A stretch of 64,000 bases of DNA from Bacteroidales bacterium (GTDB lineage Bacteria > Bacteroidota > Bacteroidia > Bacteroidales > Muribaculaceae): the NCBI GenBank assembly GCA_029218425.1, contig JAQXRH010000030.1:1-64000 (forward strand), given 5' to 3'. Positions 20,578-29,985 of this stretch are shown in pieces. Below the pieces are notes generated by a model. The model did no database searches. It was not told the DNA's origin and saw nothing but the letters and a program-made list of their open reading frames with translations. Both the position numbers and the translations under genes were made by a program. Position 1 is the stretch's first letter; every line of letters starts with the position of its first letter.

Positions 20578-22143
20578 ATGGGAGCATCCAACAAACGACT
20601 ATCGCCACGCCAGAAGATGATCAACTTGATGTATATCGTCCTTATGGCAATGCTCGCGCTCAACGTTTCGAGCGACGTGCTCGACGGCTTCACGCAAGTC
20701 AAAGATGGTTTGGTTCGCACCAACGATAATATCGAGCAACGCAACGCCTCGATTATTCATGCACTCGAAGCTTTCAGCGTCCAGAACCCCGAAAAAGGCC
20801 TCGCCTGGTTCCAAAAAGGAATGGAAGTACGCCAAAACACCGAACGCATCTACAACCTCGTCGACTCGCTAAAAGTGCAAATAGTGAAGAAAGCCGACGG
20901 AATAGATGGCAATGTCGACAATATCGTCAACAGAGAAGACCTCGATGCAGCTGCCGCAATTATGCTCGATCCTTCCACTCTACGTGGCGCCACACTGCGT
21001 GGAGCTATCGACACCTACCGGACCTACATCACATCTTTGGTTTCCGACACCGTCAAAAGCGCAAGTATCGAGCAAGCACTTTCCACTGCCCCCGTTCAGC
21101 GCATCGGGGAAATCGGCGAAATGCTATGGGAAGAATACAAATTTGAAAACCAGCCGGTCGTTTCCGCTATTACATTGCTCACCAAACTGCAAAACGACAT
21201 CAAATATGCCGAAGGCGAAGCCCTGCAATCGCTCCTCGCCAATGTCGACGCCGGTGATGTCCGCGTCAACGAGCTCAACGCCTTCGTCATCCCCGACTCT
21301 CGCATCGTAATGCGTGGCAGTAAATACCAAGCTAACATCGTCCTCGCTGCCGTCGACACCACCCAACGTCCCGGCATTTTCATCAATGGCCGGCGACTTG
21401 CCGACAACGGTCTCTATGAAGTTATCGCTAATGCCTCTGGCAACTTCGACTACAAAGGATACCTCGAAGTCTCACATGGCGACGGGTCTGTTACTCGCCA
21501 CGACTTCAGCTCTTCCTACACCGTCATCGAACCCACCGCCACCGTATCGGCGACAATGATGAACGTGCTCTACGCCGGCATCGACAACCCCATAAGCATC
21601 TCTGTGCCAGGCATCCCTAACACCGGCGTCACGGCTACCATGACCAACGGCTCCCTCTCTCGCCGCGGCGACTCCTGGGTCGCCCACCCCACCAAAGTTG
21701 GCGACAAAGCCATCGTAACGGTAATCGCCGATATGAACGGCAAAAAAACCGAAGTTTCGCGCACCGAATTCCGCGTGCGTAAACTCCCCGACCCAACCCC
21801 TTTCATCTCCTACAAAGATGCTGAAGGCAACAGCGTTCGCTATCGCGGCGGCGGCAGAGGCATTGCTAAAGCTCTGCTTATGCAAGTGCCCGGCATCGAG
21901 GCAGCTATCGACGACGACCTGCTCAACATTTCTTTCAATGTTATTAGCTTCGAAACTGTCACTTTCGACTCTATGGGCAACGCCTTGCCCGAAGTCTCCG
22001 ACGGCAACAAGTTCTCCTCTCGCCAAAAATCACAATTGCAACGACTCAAACGTGGAAACCGCATCTACGTCACTCGCGTCAAAGCTGTCGGCCCCGATGG
22101 TATAACGCGCGAGCTTGCACCTCTCGAAATCATCATTAATTAG
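20578..22143 (+). CDS. gldM: Type IX secretion motor protein GldM/PorM
   Basis: SPRQKMINLMYIVLMAMLALNVSSDVLDGF N-terminus; 521 aa; cluster context. Confidence 0.94.
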   Translation: MGASNKRLSPRQKMINLMYIVLMAMLALNVSSDVLDGFTQVKDGLVRTNDNIEQRNASIIHALEAFSVQNPEKGLAWFQKGMEVRQNTERIYNLVDSLKVQIVKKADGIDGNVDNIVNREDLDAAAAIMLDPSTLRGATLRGAIDTYRTYITSLVSDTVKSASIEQALSTAPVQRIGEIGEMLWEEYKFENQPVVSAITLLTKLQNDIKYAEGEALQSLLANVDAGDVRVNELNAFVIPDSRIVMRGSKYQANIVLAAVDTTQRPGIFINGRRLADNGLYEVIANASGNFDYKGYLEVSHGDGSVTRHDFSSSYTVIEPTATVSATMMNVLYAGIDNPISISVPGIPNTGVTATMTNGSLSRRGDSWVAHPTKVGDKAIVTVIADMNGKKTEVSRTEFRVRKLPDPTPFISYKDAEGNSVRYRGGGRGIAKALLMQVPGIEAAIDDDLLNISFNVISFETVTFDSMGNALPEVSDGNKFSSRQKSQLQRLKRGNRIYVTRVKAVGPDGITRELAPLEIIIN

Positions 22144-22168
22144 TATAATATAATTTCATCATATCACA

Positions 22169-23275
22169 ATGAGCGTATTTTTTAGACATATCTCTGTGGC
22201 AGTCGCTATTATAGCGTTAGGTTCTTCGGCTTTTGCTCAAGACTCTTCTTCAAGCTCAGTTGTACGCCGCGGCGGTGCCGACCGCAATCGCAAGGAGCAA
22301 GCCCAACCAGGTGTGACCGAACGCATGCAGAAATTCTACGAAGAAACGCCTAAAAGCGATGCCGACATGCAATGGATGCGCGTAATCTACCGCGAGCTCG
22401 ACCTCGCCAAACCAAAAAACGCCTCGCTTTACTACCCCGAGGACATCATCGATGGCGATAAAAACCTTTTCCGCATCATCATGGAACAACTCGCCGACAA
22501 CCGTATCGCCGCTTACGAATATCTCGACGGACGCGAAATCTTCAACGAACAGTATCGCCTAAAAGTCGGCGATATGCTCGACCGATTCCACATTTATTAT
22601 ACTCCGGCAAAAGGCTCTACCGAAAAAAATCCCCGATACGTCATCGAGGAAGTCGACGTCCCCACCAACGAGGTCCTTTCTTACTATATTATAGAACGCT
22701 GGGAATTCGACTCCCGCTCCAACAATATGCGCACTCGCGTTGAAGCCATTTGCCCCGTACTTCACCGATCCGGCGACTTCGGCGGCGACGCCATGAAATA
22801 CCCCATGTTCTGGGTCAAAATGGACGCCATTCGCCCCTACATCTCTCAACAATACATCTTCGTCGACGACGACAACAACCTCCCGAAATACACTCTCGAC
22901 GATTTCTTCGCCATGAACATGTATGAAGGCGACATCTACAAGACTCGCAACCTCCGTAACCAGTCAATGATGCAAATGTACCCCGACCCCGACGACCTCA
23001 AACGCGCTCAGGATAGCATCCAAAACCGCCTCGAATCGTTCGACAAAAAGCTATGGGTACCCTCCCGCGAAGAAGTCATCGCTGCGCGTGAAGCACGCGA
23101 AGCCGCCGCTGCCGGCGATTCAATCGTAATCCCCGACCGCGACGCCACTCCTAAATCCGCCCGCTCCGCTCGCGCTAAAAAGAACACCAAGAAAAAGGAG
23201 CCCAAATCGATCAAGCCCAAATCAAGCAGCAACAACAGCAATTCAGCTGTCCGTTCTGTTCGACGTCGCAAATAA
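22169..23275 (+). CDS. gldN: Type IX secretion protein GldN/PorN
   Basis: MQWMRVIYRELDLAKPKNASLYYPEDIIDGDKNLFRIIMEQL; cluster context. Confidence 0.92.
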   Translation: MSVFFRHISVAVAIIALGSSAFAQDSSSSSVVRRGGADRNRKEQAQPGVTERMQKFYEETPKSDADMQWMRVIYRELDLAKPKNASLYYPEDIIDGDKNLFRIIMEQLADNRIAAYEYLDGREIFNEQYRLKVGDMLDRFHIYYTPAKGSTEKNPRYVIEEVDVPTNEVLSYYIIERWEFDSRSNNMRTRVEAICPVLHRSGDFGGDAMKYPMFWVKMDAIRPYISQQYIFVDDDNNLPKYTLDDFFAMNMYEGDIYKTRNLRNQSMMQMYPDPDDLKRAQDSIQNRLESFDKKLWVPSREEVIAAREAREAAAAGDSIVIPDRDATPKSARSARAKKNTKKKEPKSIKPKSSSNNSNSAVRSVRRRK

Positions 23276-23516
23276 TTTCCCCTCTCACCAACGGCTCCGA
23301 CATGCCCAATTGCCACCTTTTTTGCACTTTTCCAACATCCTACCTCATAACCGGCGGTGCGCACTTCATTAGTGCCCACCGCCGTCACTTTTCCAATCCT
23401 CTTTCTTTCAGCAACATAACCCAACACACGCCAATTATGCCATTTTGCGCATTACTACTCGCAGTGTGCAAAAGGTTAAGGTTATGTTAAAGAACATGGT
23501 TTTCAGATTTTTTTAC

Positions 23517-23524
23517 TATTTTTG
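23517..23524 (+). promoter_or_regulatory. Bacteroidetes -7 box (TATTTTTG) upstream of the 2-oxoacid oxidoreductase operon
   Basis: TAnnTTTG match 36 bp before the ferredoxin-subunit ATG. Confidence 0.45.
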
Positions 23525-23559
23525 CATAGAAAAATTGTTTAAGAAATCTCATTTTTATC

Positions 23560-23790
23560 ATGGCTAAAATTCACGGAGCCGTTGTAATTGACACTGAGCG
23601 CTGTAAAGGGTGCAACCTATGCGTCGTGGCTTGCCCTGCCAATGTGCTGTTGCTTAAAGACAAAGAGGTCAACGACCGCGGCTATCATTTCGCATATATG
23701 GCGCATCAACAAGCCTGCATTGGTTGCTCCGCTTGTGCTACTGTCTGCCCCGACGCTTGCATCGAAGTTTATAGGGTAGTCGAAAAATAA
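23560..23790 (+). CDS. 2-oxoacid:ferredoxin oxidoreductase, 4Fe-4S ferredoxin-type delta subunit
   Basis: Two CxxCxxCxxxCP motifs: CKGCNLCVVACP and CIGCSACATVCP. Confidence 0.9.
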   Translation: MAKIHGAVVIDTERCKGCNLCVVACPANVLLLKDKEVNDRGYHFAYMAHQQACIGCSACATVCPDACIEVYRVVEK

Positions 23791-23814
23791 TTATTAATCT
23801 CAGTCAGAATAACT

Positions 23815-24918
23815 ATGAATGAAGATATCAGGCTCATGAAGGGTAACGAAGCCATCGCTCATGCCGCCGTGCGATACGGTATCGATGGCTACTTCGGATA
23901 CCCCATCACGCCTCAATCAGAAGTGCTTGAGACCCTCGAAGCTCTCATGCCCTGGGAAACCACCGGAATGGTTGTCCTACAAGCCGAGAGCGAAATCTCA
24001 TCTATCAACATGGTTTACGGTGGCGCCGCTACTGGCAAAGCGGTGATGACTTCATCTTCAAGCCCCGGCGTTTCCCTTATGCAAGAGGGCATTTCCTACC
24101 TCGCCGCTTCTGAGCTTCCCGCCTTGATTATCAACGTCATGCGCGGCGGCCCCGGCTTAGGCACCATCCACCCATCCCAAAGCGATTACTTCCAGGCTAC
24201 TAAGGGCGGTGGACACGGCGACTATCGTCTCATCGTGCTCGCCCCTTCTTCCGTCCAGGAAATGGCCGATTTCGTCGGCCTCGGCATGGACCTCTCTTTC
24301 AAATACCGCACCCCAGCAATGATTCTTGCCGACGGCGTTATCGGGCAGATGATGGAAAAGGTTGTCCTCCCGGAGCAACGTCCTCGTCGTTCCCAGGATG
24401 AAATTCGTCGCCAATGCCCTTGGGCTCTTACCGGCAAAACGCCCAACCGACAGCGCAACGTCGTCACTTCGCTCGAGCTCGACTCCGCTTTAATGGAGAA
24501 AAACAACGAACGGTTCCAACGCACCTACAAAGAAATAGAAGCCAACGAAGTGAGATTTCAAGCCTACGACACCGACGATGCCGACTACATTATCGTCGCT
24601 TTCGGCTCTATGGCGCGAATCTGTCAGAAAGCCGTGGAAGAAGCTCGCAATGCCGGCGTCAAAATCGGCATCCTCCGGCCTATTACCCTTTGGCCTTTCC
24701 CCTACAAAGCCATCGAAGATGTGGCTAAGCACGCCAAAGGCATCCTCGTGGCCGAGCTTAACGCCGGACAAATGATCGAAGACGTCCGACTCGCCGTCCA
24801 CGACTCTATCCCCGTAGAGCATTTCGGGCGTATGGGTGGTATAGTACCCAACCCTGCCGAAGTACTCAATGCATTCACCGACAAGTTCGGCGTGAAGTTC
24901 AACTTTACAAATGATTAA
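23815..24918 (+). CDS. 2-oxoacid:ferredoxin oxidoreductase alpha subunit
   Basis: MKGNEAIAHAAVRYGIDGYFGYPITPQSEVLETL...SSSSPGVSLMQEGISYLAASELP. Confidence 0.92.
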   Translation: MNEDIRLMKGNEAIAHAAVRYGIDGYFGYPITPQSEVLETLEALMPWETTGMVVLQAESEISSINMVYGGAATGKAVMTSSSSPGVSLMQEGISYLAASELPALIINVMRGGPGLGTIHPSQSDYFQATKGGGHGDYRLIVLAPSSVQEMADFVGLGMDLSFKYRTPAMILADGVIGQMMEKVVLPEQRPRRSQDEIRRQCPWALTGKTPNRQRNVVTSLELDSALMEKNNERFQRTYKEIEANEVRFQAYDTDDADYIIVAFGSMARICQKAVEEARNAGVKIGILRPITLWPFPYKAIEDVAKHAKGILVAELNAGQMIEDVRLAVHDSIPVEHFGRMGGIVPNPAEVLNAFTDKFGVKFNFTND

Positions 24919-24920
24919 TC

Positions 24921-25688
24921 ATGGAATTAGACCAAATCATAAATCCAGCCAACAAGGTGTACAGCCGTCCGGCTCTGCTCAACGACAACACCATGCACTA
25001 CTGCCCCGGTTGTAGCCACGGAGTCGTGCACAAAATCATTGCCGAATGTATCGAAGAACTTGGCTTGCAGGAAAACGCCATCGGCGTAGCCCCCGTTGGG
25101 TGCGCCGTGTTCGCCTACAACTATATCGACATCGACTGGGCCGAAGCTGCCCACGGTCGTGCCCCTGCTCTCGCTACGGCTATTCGACGCCTCAACCCAG
25201 AAAAGCTTGTTTTCACCTATCAAGGCGACGGCGACCTCGCTGCCATTGGCACCGCTGAAACCATCCATGCTGCCAACCGTGGCGAAAACATCACAATCGT
25301 GTTCATCAACAATGCCATCTACGGCATGACCGGAGGACAGATGGCGCCTACCACTCTCGAAGGGCAGAAAACCGCCACAACCCCCTATGGCCGACGACCC
25401 GACCTCAACGGATACCCGCTCGCAATCTCACCCCTGCTGGCTCAATTAGACGGCACTTGCTTTGTCACTCGACAAGCCGTCCACACAGCTGCCGCTGTCC
25501 GCAAAGCTAAAGCCGCAATTAAAAAAGCATTTAAAAACTCCATCGATGGCAAAGGCACTTCCGTAGTCGAAATTGTCGCCACTTGCTCTTCCGGCTGGAA
25601 AATGACCCCCGATAACGCCAACAAATGGATGGAAAAATTTATGTTTGAAAAATATCCCCTCGGCGACATCAAAGACTCTGCCAAGTAA
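24921..25688 (+). CDS. 2-oxoacid:ferredoxin oxidoreductase beta subunit (TPP-binding)
   Basis: CPGCSHGVVHKI; GDGDLAAIGTAETIHAANRGENITIVFINNAIYGMTGGQ TPP motif. Confidence 0.93.
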   Translation: MELDQIINPANKVYSRPALLNDNTMHYCPGCSHGVVHKIIAECIEELGLQENAIGVAPVGCAVFAYNYIDIDWAEAAHGRAPALATAIRRLNPEKLVFTYQGDGDLAAIGTAETIHAANRGENITIVFINNAIYGMTGGQMAPTTLEGQKTATTPYGRRPDLNGYPLAISPLLAQLDGTCFVTRQAVHTAAAVRKAKAAIKKAFKNSIDGKGTSVVEIVATCSSGWKMTPDNANKWMEKFMFEKYPLGDIKDSAK

Positions 25689-25723
25689 ATTTATTTCCAA
25701 ACATGCTCTAAATCTACTAAAAA

Positions 25724-26257
25724 ATGAAGGAAGAAATTGTCATAGCCGGTTTCGGAGGTCAAGGTGTCCTCTCTATGGGCAAAATTCTCGCATACGCCGC
25801 TCTTATGAACGACTTGGAAGTCACATGGATGCCATCCTACGGCCCCGAGCAACGTGGCGGAACTGCCAACGTCACTGTCATCATTAGCGACGAAGCAATC
25901 TCATCGCCTATCGTCGACACCTACGATACCGCCGTTATTCTCAACCAACAGAGCCTCAACAAATTTGAAAATCATATCAAGCCCGGAGGTACCCTCATCT
26001 ACGACCCTTACGGCATTCACCACTACCCCTCTCGCACCGACATCAATATCGTCAAAGTCAACGCTATGGATGCTACTATCGAGCTCGGAAATGCCAAAGG
26101 CTACAACATGATTCTCCTCGGCGCGCTCCTAAAGCTCAAACCGATCGTTTCGCTCGACGACGTTCTGCGCGGCCTGAAAAAAGCCCTCCCCGAACGCCAC
26201 CATCACCTCATCCCAGCCAACGAGCAAGCCATCCTCAAAGGCATGAGCCTCGTCTAA
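25724..26257 (+). CDS. 2-oxoacid:ferredoxin oxidoreductase gamma subunit
   Basis: EIVIAGFGGQGVLSMGKILAYAALMNDLEVTWMPSYGPEQRGGTANVTVIISD. Confidence 0.93.
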   Translation: MKEEIVIAGFGGQGVLSMGKILAYAALMNDLEVTWMPSYGPEQRGGTANVTVIISDEAISSPIVDTYDTAVILNQQSLNKFENHIKPGGTLIYDPYGIHHYPSRTDINIVKVNAMDATIELGNAKGYNMILLGALLKLKPIVSLDDVLRGLKKALPERHHHLIPANEQAILKGMSLV

Positions 26258-26428
26258 GACATTAGCTCATCACCTCGTTTTAATCATCTATTTTCAACAT
26301 CCAATCCCTAACCGGCGGCTACTCAAGCTATATCGCCCGATGTATGCACCGATTATCCCCTGGTTATGCCTTTCTCTCTCCTCCCCCCCCCTCCGACCTT
26401 TTTTTAATACTCAGTCGCGACATTCTAA

Positions 26429-28255
26429 ATGAACGATTTTTTCAAAATACTACGCCGCTTCGTCCCGCCATATAAAAAGTATCTCATACTCAACATCTTC
26501 TTCAATATCCTGGCGGCTTTCCTCACTCTCTTCTCTTTCGCTCTCATAATCCCTATTCTCGAAATGCTCTTCCAAGTCTCCGAAGAGCACTACGAATATT
26601 TGGAACTCGGTAGCGGCTCATTCAAAGATGTCGTCGTCAACAATTTCTATTACTACGTTCAGCAAGCCATCGCCGAGCTCGGCCAATCCAACACGCTCGC
26701 CATTCTCGCCGTGATGCTCGTTATCATGACCATGCTCAAAACGGGTGTCACATACCTAAGCTCCTACTGCATCATTCCCATGCGTTCCGGCATTGTTCGC
26801 GACATTCGCAACTACGTCTACGACAAAATCGTGCGCCTTCCTATCTCGTTCTTCACATCCGAACGCAAAGGCGACGTCATGGCGCGCATGAGCGGCGACG
26901 TAGCCGAGATTGAAAGCTCCATTATGGCGTCGATCGACATGTTCTTCAAAAACCCCATCATGATTTTGGTGTGCCTTTTCACTATGTGCATGATATCATG
27001 GCAGCTCACCATTTTCGTCCTTATCCTCCTCCCTATAGCCGGAACCATAATGGGCCGAGTTGGCAAAAAACTCAAACGCAAGTCCCTCGAAAACCAAAAC
27101 CAATGGGGCGTGCTTATGTCCAACATTGAAGAAACTCTCGGTGGCCTACGTATTATCAAAGCTTTCAATGCCGAAGAAAAAGTAAAAAACCGCTTTCACA
27201 AAGAAAACCAACATCTCTACACACTCAGCAACAAGGTTGCCCGACGGCAAGCGCTCGCCCACCCTATGAGCGAATTTCTCGGCACTTCCGCTATCGCTAT
27301 AGTCCTTTGGTTCGGCGGCGCACTTATCCTTAACGGAGCTTCGTCAATGAGTGCCTCTTCGTTCATTTACTACTTGGTGATTTTCTACAACATCATCAAC
27401 CCCGCTAAAGAGCTCTCCAAAGCAATGTACTCCATTCAGAAAGGGCTCGCCTCTATGGAACGTGTCGACAAAATCCTCTCGGCCGACAATCCTATCAAGG
27501 ACCCCGAGAATCCCGTAACTATCCCACACCTCAAAGGCAACGTCTGCTATAAAAACGTATCTTTCAGCTACGGCACAAACGAGGTTATCCACAACATCGA
27601 CCTCGACATCCCAGCCGGCGCCACCGTCGCTCTTGTCGGGCAATCTGGTTCCGGAAAATCCACTCTCGCCGACCTCCTCCCGCGTTTCTACGACGTGCAA
27701 AACGGCCAAATCACCGTCGACGGCGTCGACATTCGCAACATGCGCGTCCACGACCTCCGCTCGTTCATGGGTAATGTCAACCAAGAAGCTATCCTTTTCA
27801 ACGACTCTTTCTACAACAACATCACTTTCGGCGTTGAAAACGCCTCTATGGAACAAGTCATCGAAGCCGCCAAAATAGCTAACGCCCACGACTTCATCAT
27901 CGAAACCGAAAACGGGTACGACACCAACATCGGCGACCGCGGTTGCCGCCTCTCCGGCGGACAACGCCAACGACTATCCATCGCTCGAGCTATCCTCAAA
28001 AACCCGCCTATGCTCATCCTCGACGAAGCCACATCTGCGCTCGACTCCGAAAGCGAAAAAGTAGTGCAGGAGGCTCTCGACAGGCTCATGAAGGATCGTA
28101 CAACTCTCGTCATCGCCCACCGTCTTTCCACAATTTGCAATGCCGACCTAATATGCGTGCTCCACGAAGGGCGCATCGTCGAACGTGGAACCCACGACCA
28201 ACTCCTCGCTCTCAACGGCTACTACAGCCGTCTCGTCGACATGCAAAAATTCTAA
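26429..28255 (+). CDS. ABC exporter, fused permease/ATPase (MsbA-like)
   Basis: TM N-terminus; GQSGSGKSTLADLLPRFYD, LSGGQRQRLSIARAILKNPPMLILDEATSALD. Confidence 0.93.
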   Translation: MNDFFKILRRFVPPYKKYLILNIFFNILAAFLTLFSFALIIPILEMLFQVSEEHYEYLELGSGSFKDVVVNNFYYYVQQAIAELGQSNTLAILAVMLVIMTMLKTGVTYLSSYCIIPMRSGIVRDIRNYVYDKIVRLPISFFTSERKGDVMARMSGDVAEIESSIMASIDMFFKNPIMILVCLFTMCMISWQLTIFVLILLPIAGTIMGRVGKKLKRKSLENQNQWGVLMSNIEETLGGLRIIKAFNAEEKVKNRFHKENQHLYTLSNKVARRQALAHPMSEFLGTSAIAIVLWFGGALILNGASSMSASSFIYYLVIFYNIINPAKELSKAMYSIQKGLASMERVDKILSADNPIKDPENPVTIPHLKGNVCYKNVSFSYGTNEVIHNIDLDIPAGATVALVGQSGSGKSTLADLLPRFYDVQNGQITVDGVDIRNMRVHDLRSFMGNVNQEAILFNDSFYNNITFGVENASMEQVIEAAKIANAHDFIIETENGYDTNIGDRGCRLSGGQRQRLSIARAILKNPPMLILDEATSALDSESEKVVQEALDRLMKDRTTLVIAHRLSTICNADLICVLHEGRIVERGTHDQLLALNGYYSRLVDMQKF

Positions 28256-28288
28256 AATCGCTGTATCCGTACCATGCGACGGCAAGCT

Positions 28289-29077
28289 CTACGATTGCTG
28301 CTCTCCACGGCGCTTTACCATCTTCGACGTCGCCTCATATAGCAGATACAACGGAACAAACACCACGCAGAGAGTGAACGGATCACCTGTCGGCGTTATC
28401 AACGCAGCCATCACCAACAGTACCACTATCGCATGACGCCGGTACCTGCCAAAAAACTCCCGTGTCACCAAGCCCATCCTCCCCAACAACCACCCCAACA
28501 AGGGCAGCTCAAACACTATCCCCATTGCCAATATTATCACCGTGAAATTATCCATATACGACTCTATAGTTATCGTATTCGGTATCATCTCACTCAACTG
28601 ATATGTAGCCAAAAACCTGAGCGTCAACGGAAATACTAAAAAATACCCCACCGACACGCCTAAATAGAACATCAAATTCCCCGCCACAAACGCCCTAACT
28701 GCATGCTCTCGCTCCCGTGGATACAATCCCGGACGCACAAACCGCCACAACAGATATATCACAATCGGGAAACCTATCACCAACGCCATCTCAAACGACG
28801 TCGACAGATGTATCGACAACTGCGACGCCAGCTTCGTGTTAATCAGCGTCATCTCAAACGGCTCTCGCGTCAATCCACCCGATACAGCATCAAACAATCT
28901 ATACAACGGGAAATCGTCATGACACGGCGCCAATATCACCACATCAAATATCTGCGGCATGAACACGAAAAATGCCACCGACAGCACTATCAACAATACC
29001 CCAATACGAAACAACACCCCTCTGAGCACATCAAAATGCGCCCAGAACGACATCGTATTAGTTTCATCTTCAGCCAC
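28289..29077 (-). CDS. tatC: Sec-independent protein translocase TatC
   Basis: TatC-like polytopic protein: MSFWAHFDVLRGVLFRIGVLL...FVRPGLYPREREHAV. Confidence 0.9.
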   Translation of the reverse strand: MAEDETNTMSFWAHFDVLRGVLFRIGVLLIVLSVAFFVFMPQIFDVVILAPCHDDFPLYRLFDAVSGGLTREPFEMTLINTKLASQLSIHLSTSFEMALVIGFPIVIYLLWRFVRPGLYPREREHAVRAFVAGNLMFYLGVSVGYFLVFPLTLRFLATYQLSEMIPNTITIESYMDNFTVIILAMGIVFELPLLGWLLGRMGLVTREFFGRYRRHAIVVLLVMAALITPTGDPFTLCVVFVPLYLLYEATSKMVKRRGEQQS

Positions 29078-29190
29078 CGGAATATCTCTGATTTTTTTGT
29101 GGTCTTGTTACACGCCACGCTATAGCTCAAGCATGCCTTTCCCCTACGCAAGCAACCCTTCTTCGAATCGCCTTTCTTGTCCCGACTTGC

Positions 29191-29394
29191 TCACTTTTCG
29201 TCATTATTACCTTCCTTTGGCTTACCCTCTACATCGTCGACCGCATCATTAAGCCCCGACTTAAAGCTCTTGACCCCCTTACCCATCGCACGCATAAGCT
29301 CAGGTATCTTCTTACCTCCAAAAAGCAACAATATTACCACCAATATTATTATCCACTCCCAACCTCGCATATTACCCAAAAACGCAGTCATCAT
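29191..29394 (-). CDS. tatA: Sec-independent protein translocase TatA/TatE family
   Basis: WIIILVVILLLFGGKKIPELMRAMGKGVKSFKSGLND. Confidence 0.93.
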   Translation of the reverse strand: MMTAFLGNMRGWEWIIILVVILLLFGGKKIPELMRAMGKGVKSFKSGLNDAVDDVEGKPKEGNNDEK

Positions 29395-29670
29395 TTTTAT
29401 CCTAATATTAAGTATTATTATTCCTAACTAATTTCTGGAACTCCGGCACTCTATAGCCTCCGACTTTTTCGTTCCTACTCGCAAAAATAATAAAAATTAC
29501 GGCTCGCAACCTCATCTCGCCTCAATAATTTTTGCATCCACCTCCGCCCCCGCCATTATCCCATTATTCCAGATTAGGTCTATTCATCCCACTTAATTTA
29601 TACACAATGCCCCACCATTATCTATTACCAATCACACATTATCCATCCGGGAAGCCCCCTGCCTTCCGCG

Positions 29671-29946
29671 CTACGGGTTCAGCAAATCCGGATTATAATA
29701 GTCAAACACATCACGCGCCAGCTCCAACGCATGCCGTGCCCCACTCTCAGGATTGATTGCAACCGCTCTCTCAAAATCAGTCACCGCCGACGAATAGCGC
29801 TGAAGACGCCACCACAACTTTCCACGCTCGAAATACCCCTCATCATCTTCGGCTTTCTCTTGTAGGTACACATCCATCGCAGCTATTGCTTCCTCGATGC
29901 GATTTGCATCAATTAACTCTTGGATATTTGGTAATACACTCATCAA
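29671..29946 (-). CDS. Small TPR-repeat protein
   Basis: GYFERGKLWWRLQRYSSAVTDFERAVAINPES TPR motif. Confidence 0.7.
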   Translation of the reverse strand: MMSVLPNIQELIDANRIEEAIAAMDVYLQEKAEDDEGYFERGKLWWRLQRYSSAVTDFERAVAINPESGARHALELARDVFDYYNPDLLNP

Positions 29947-29985
29947 ATATTAATTTTACACGAAAATACAAAATCTATATCGATT

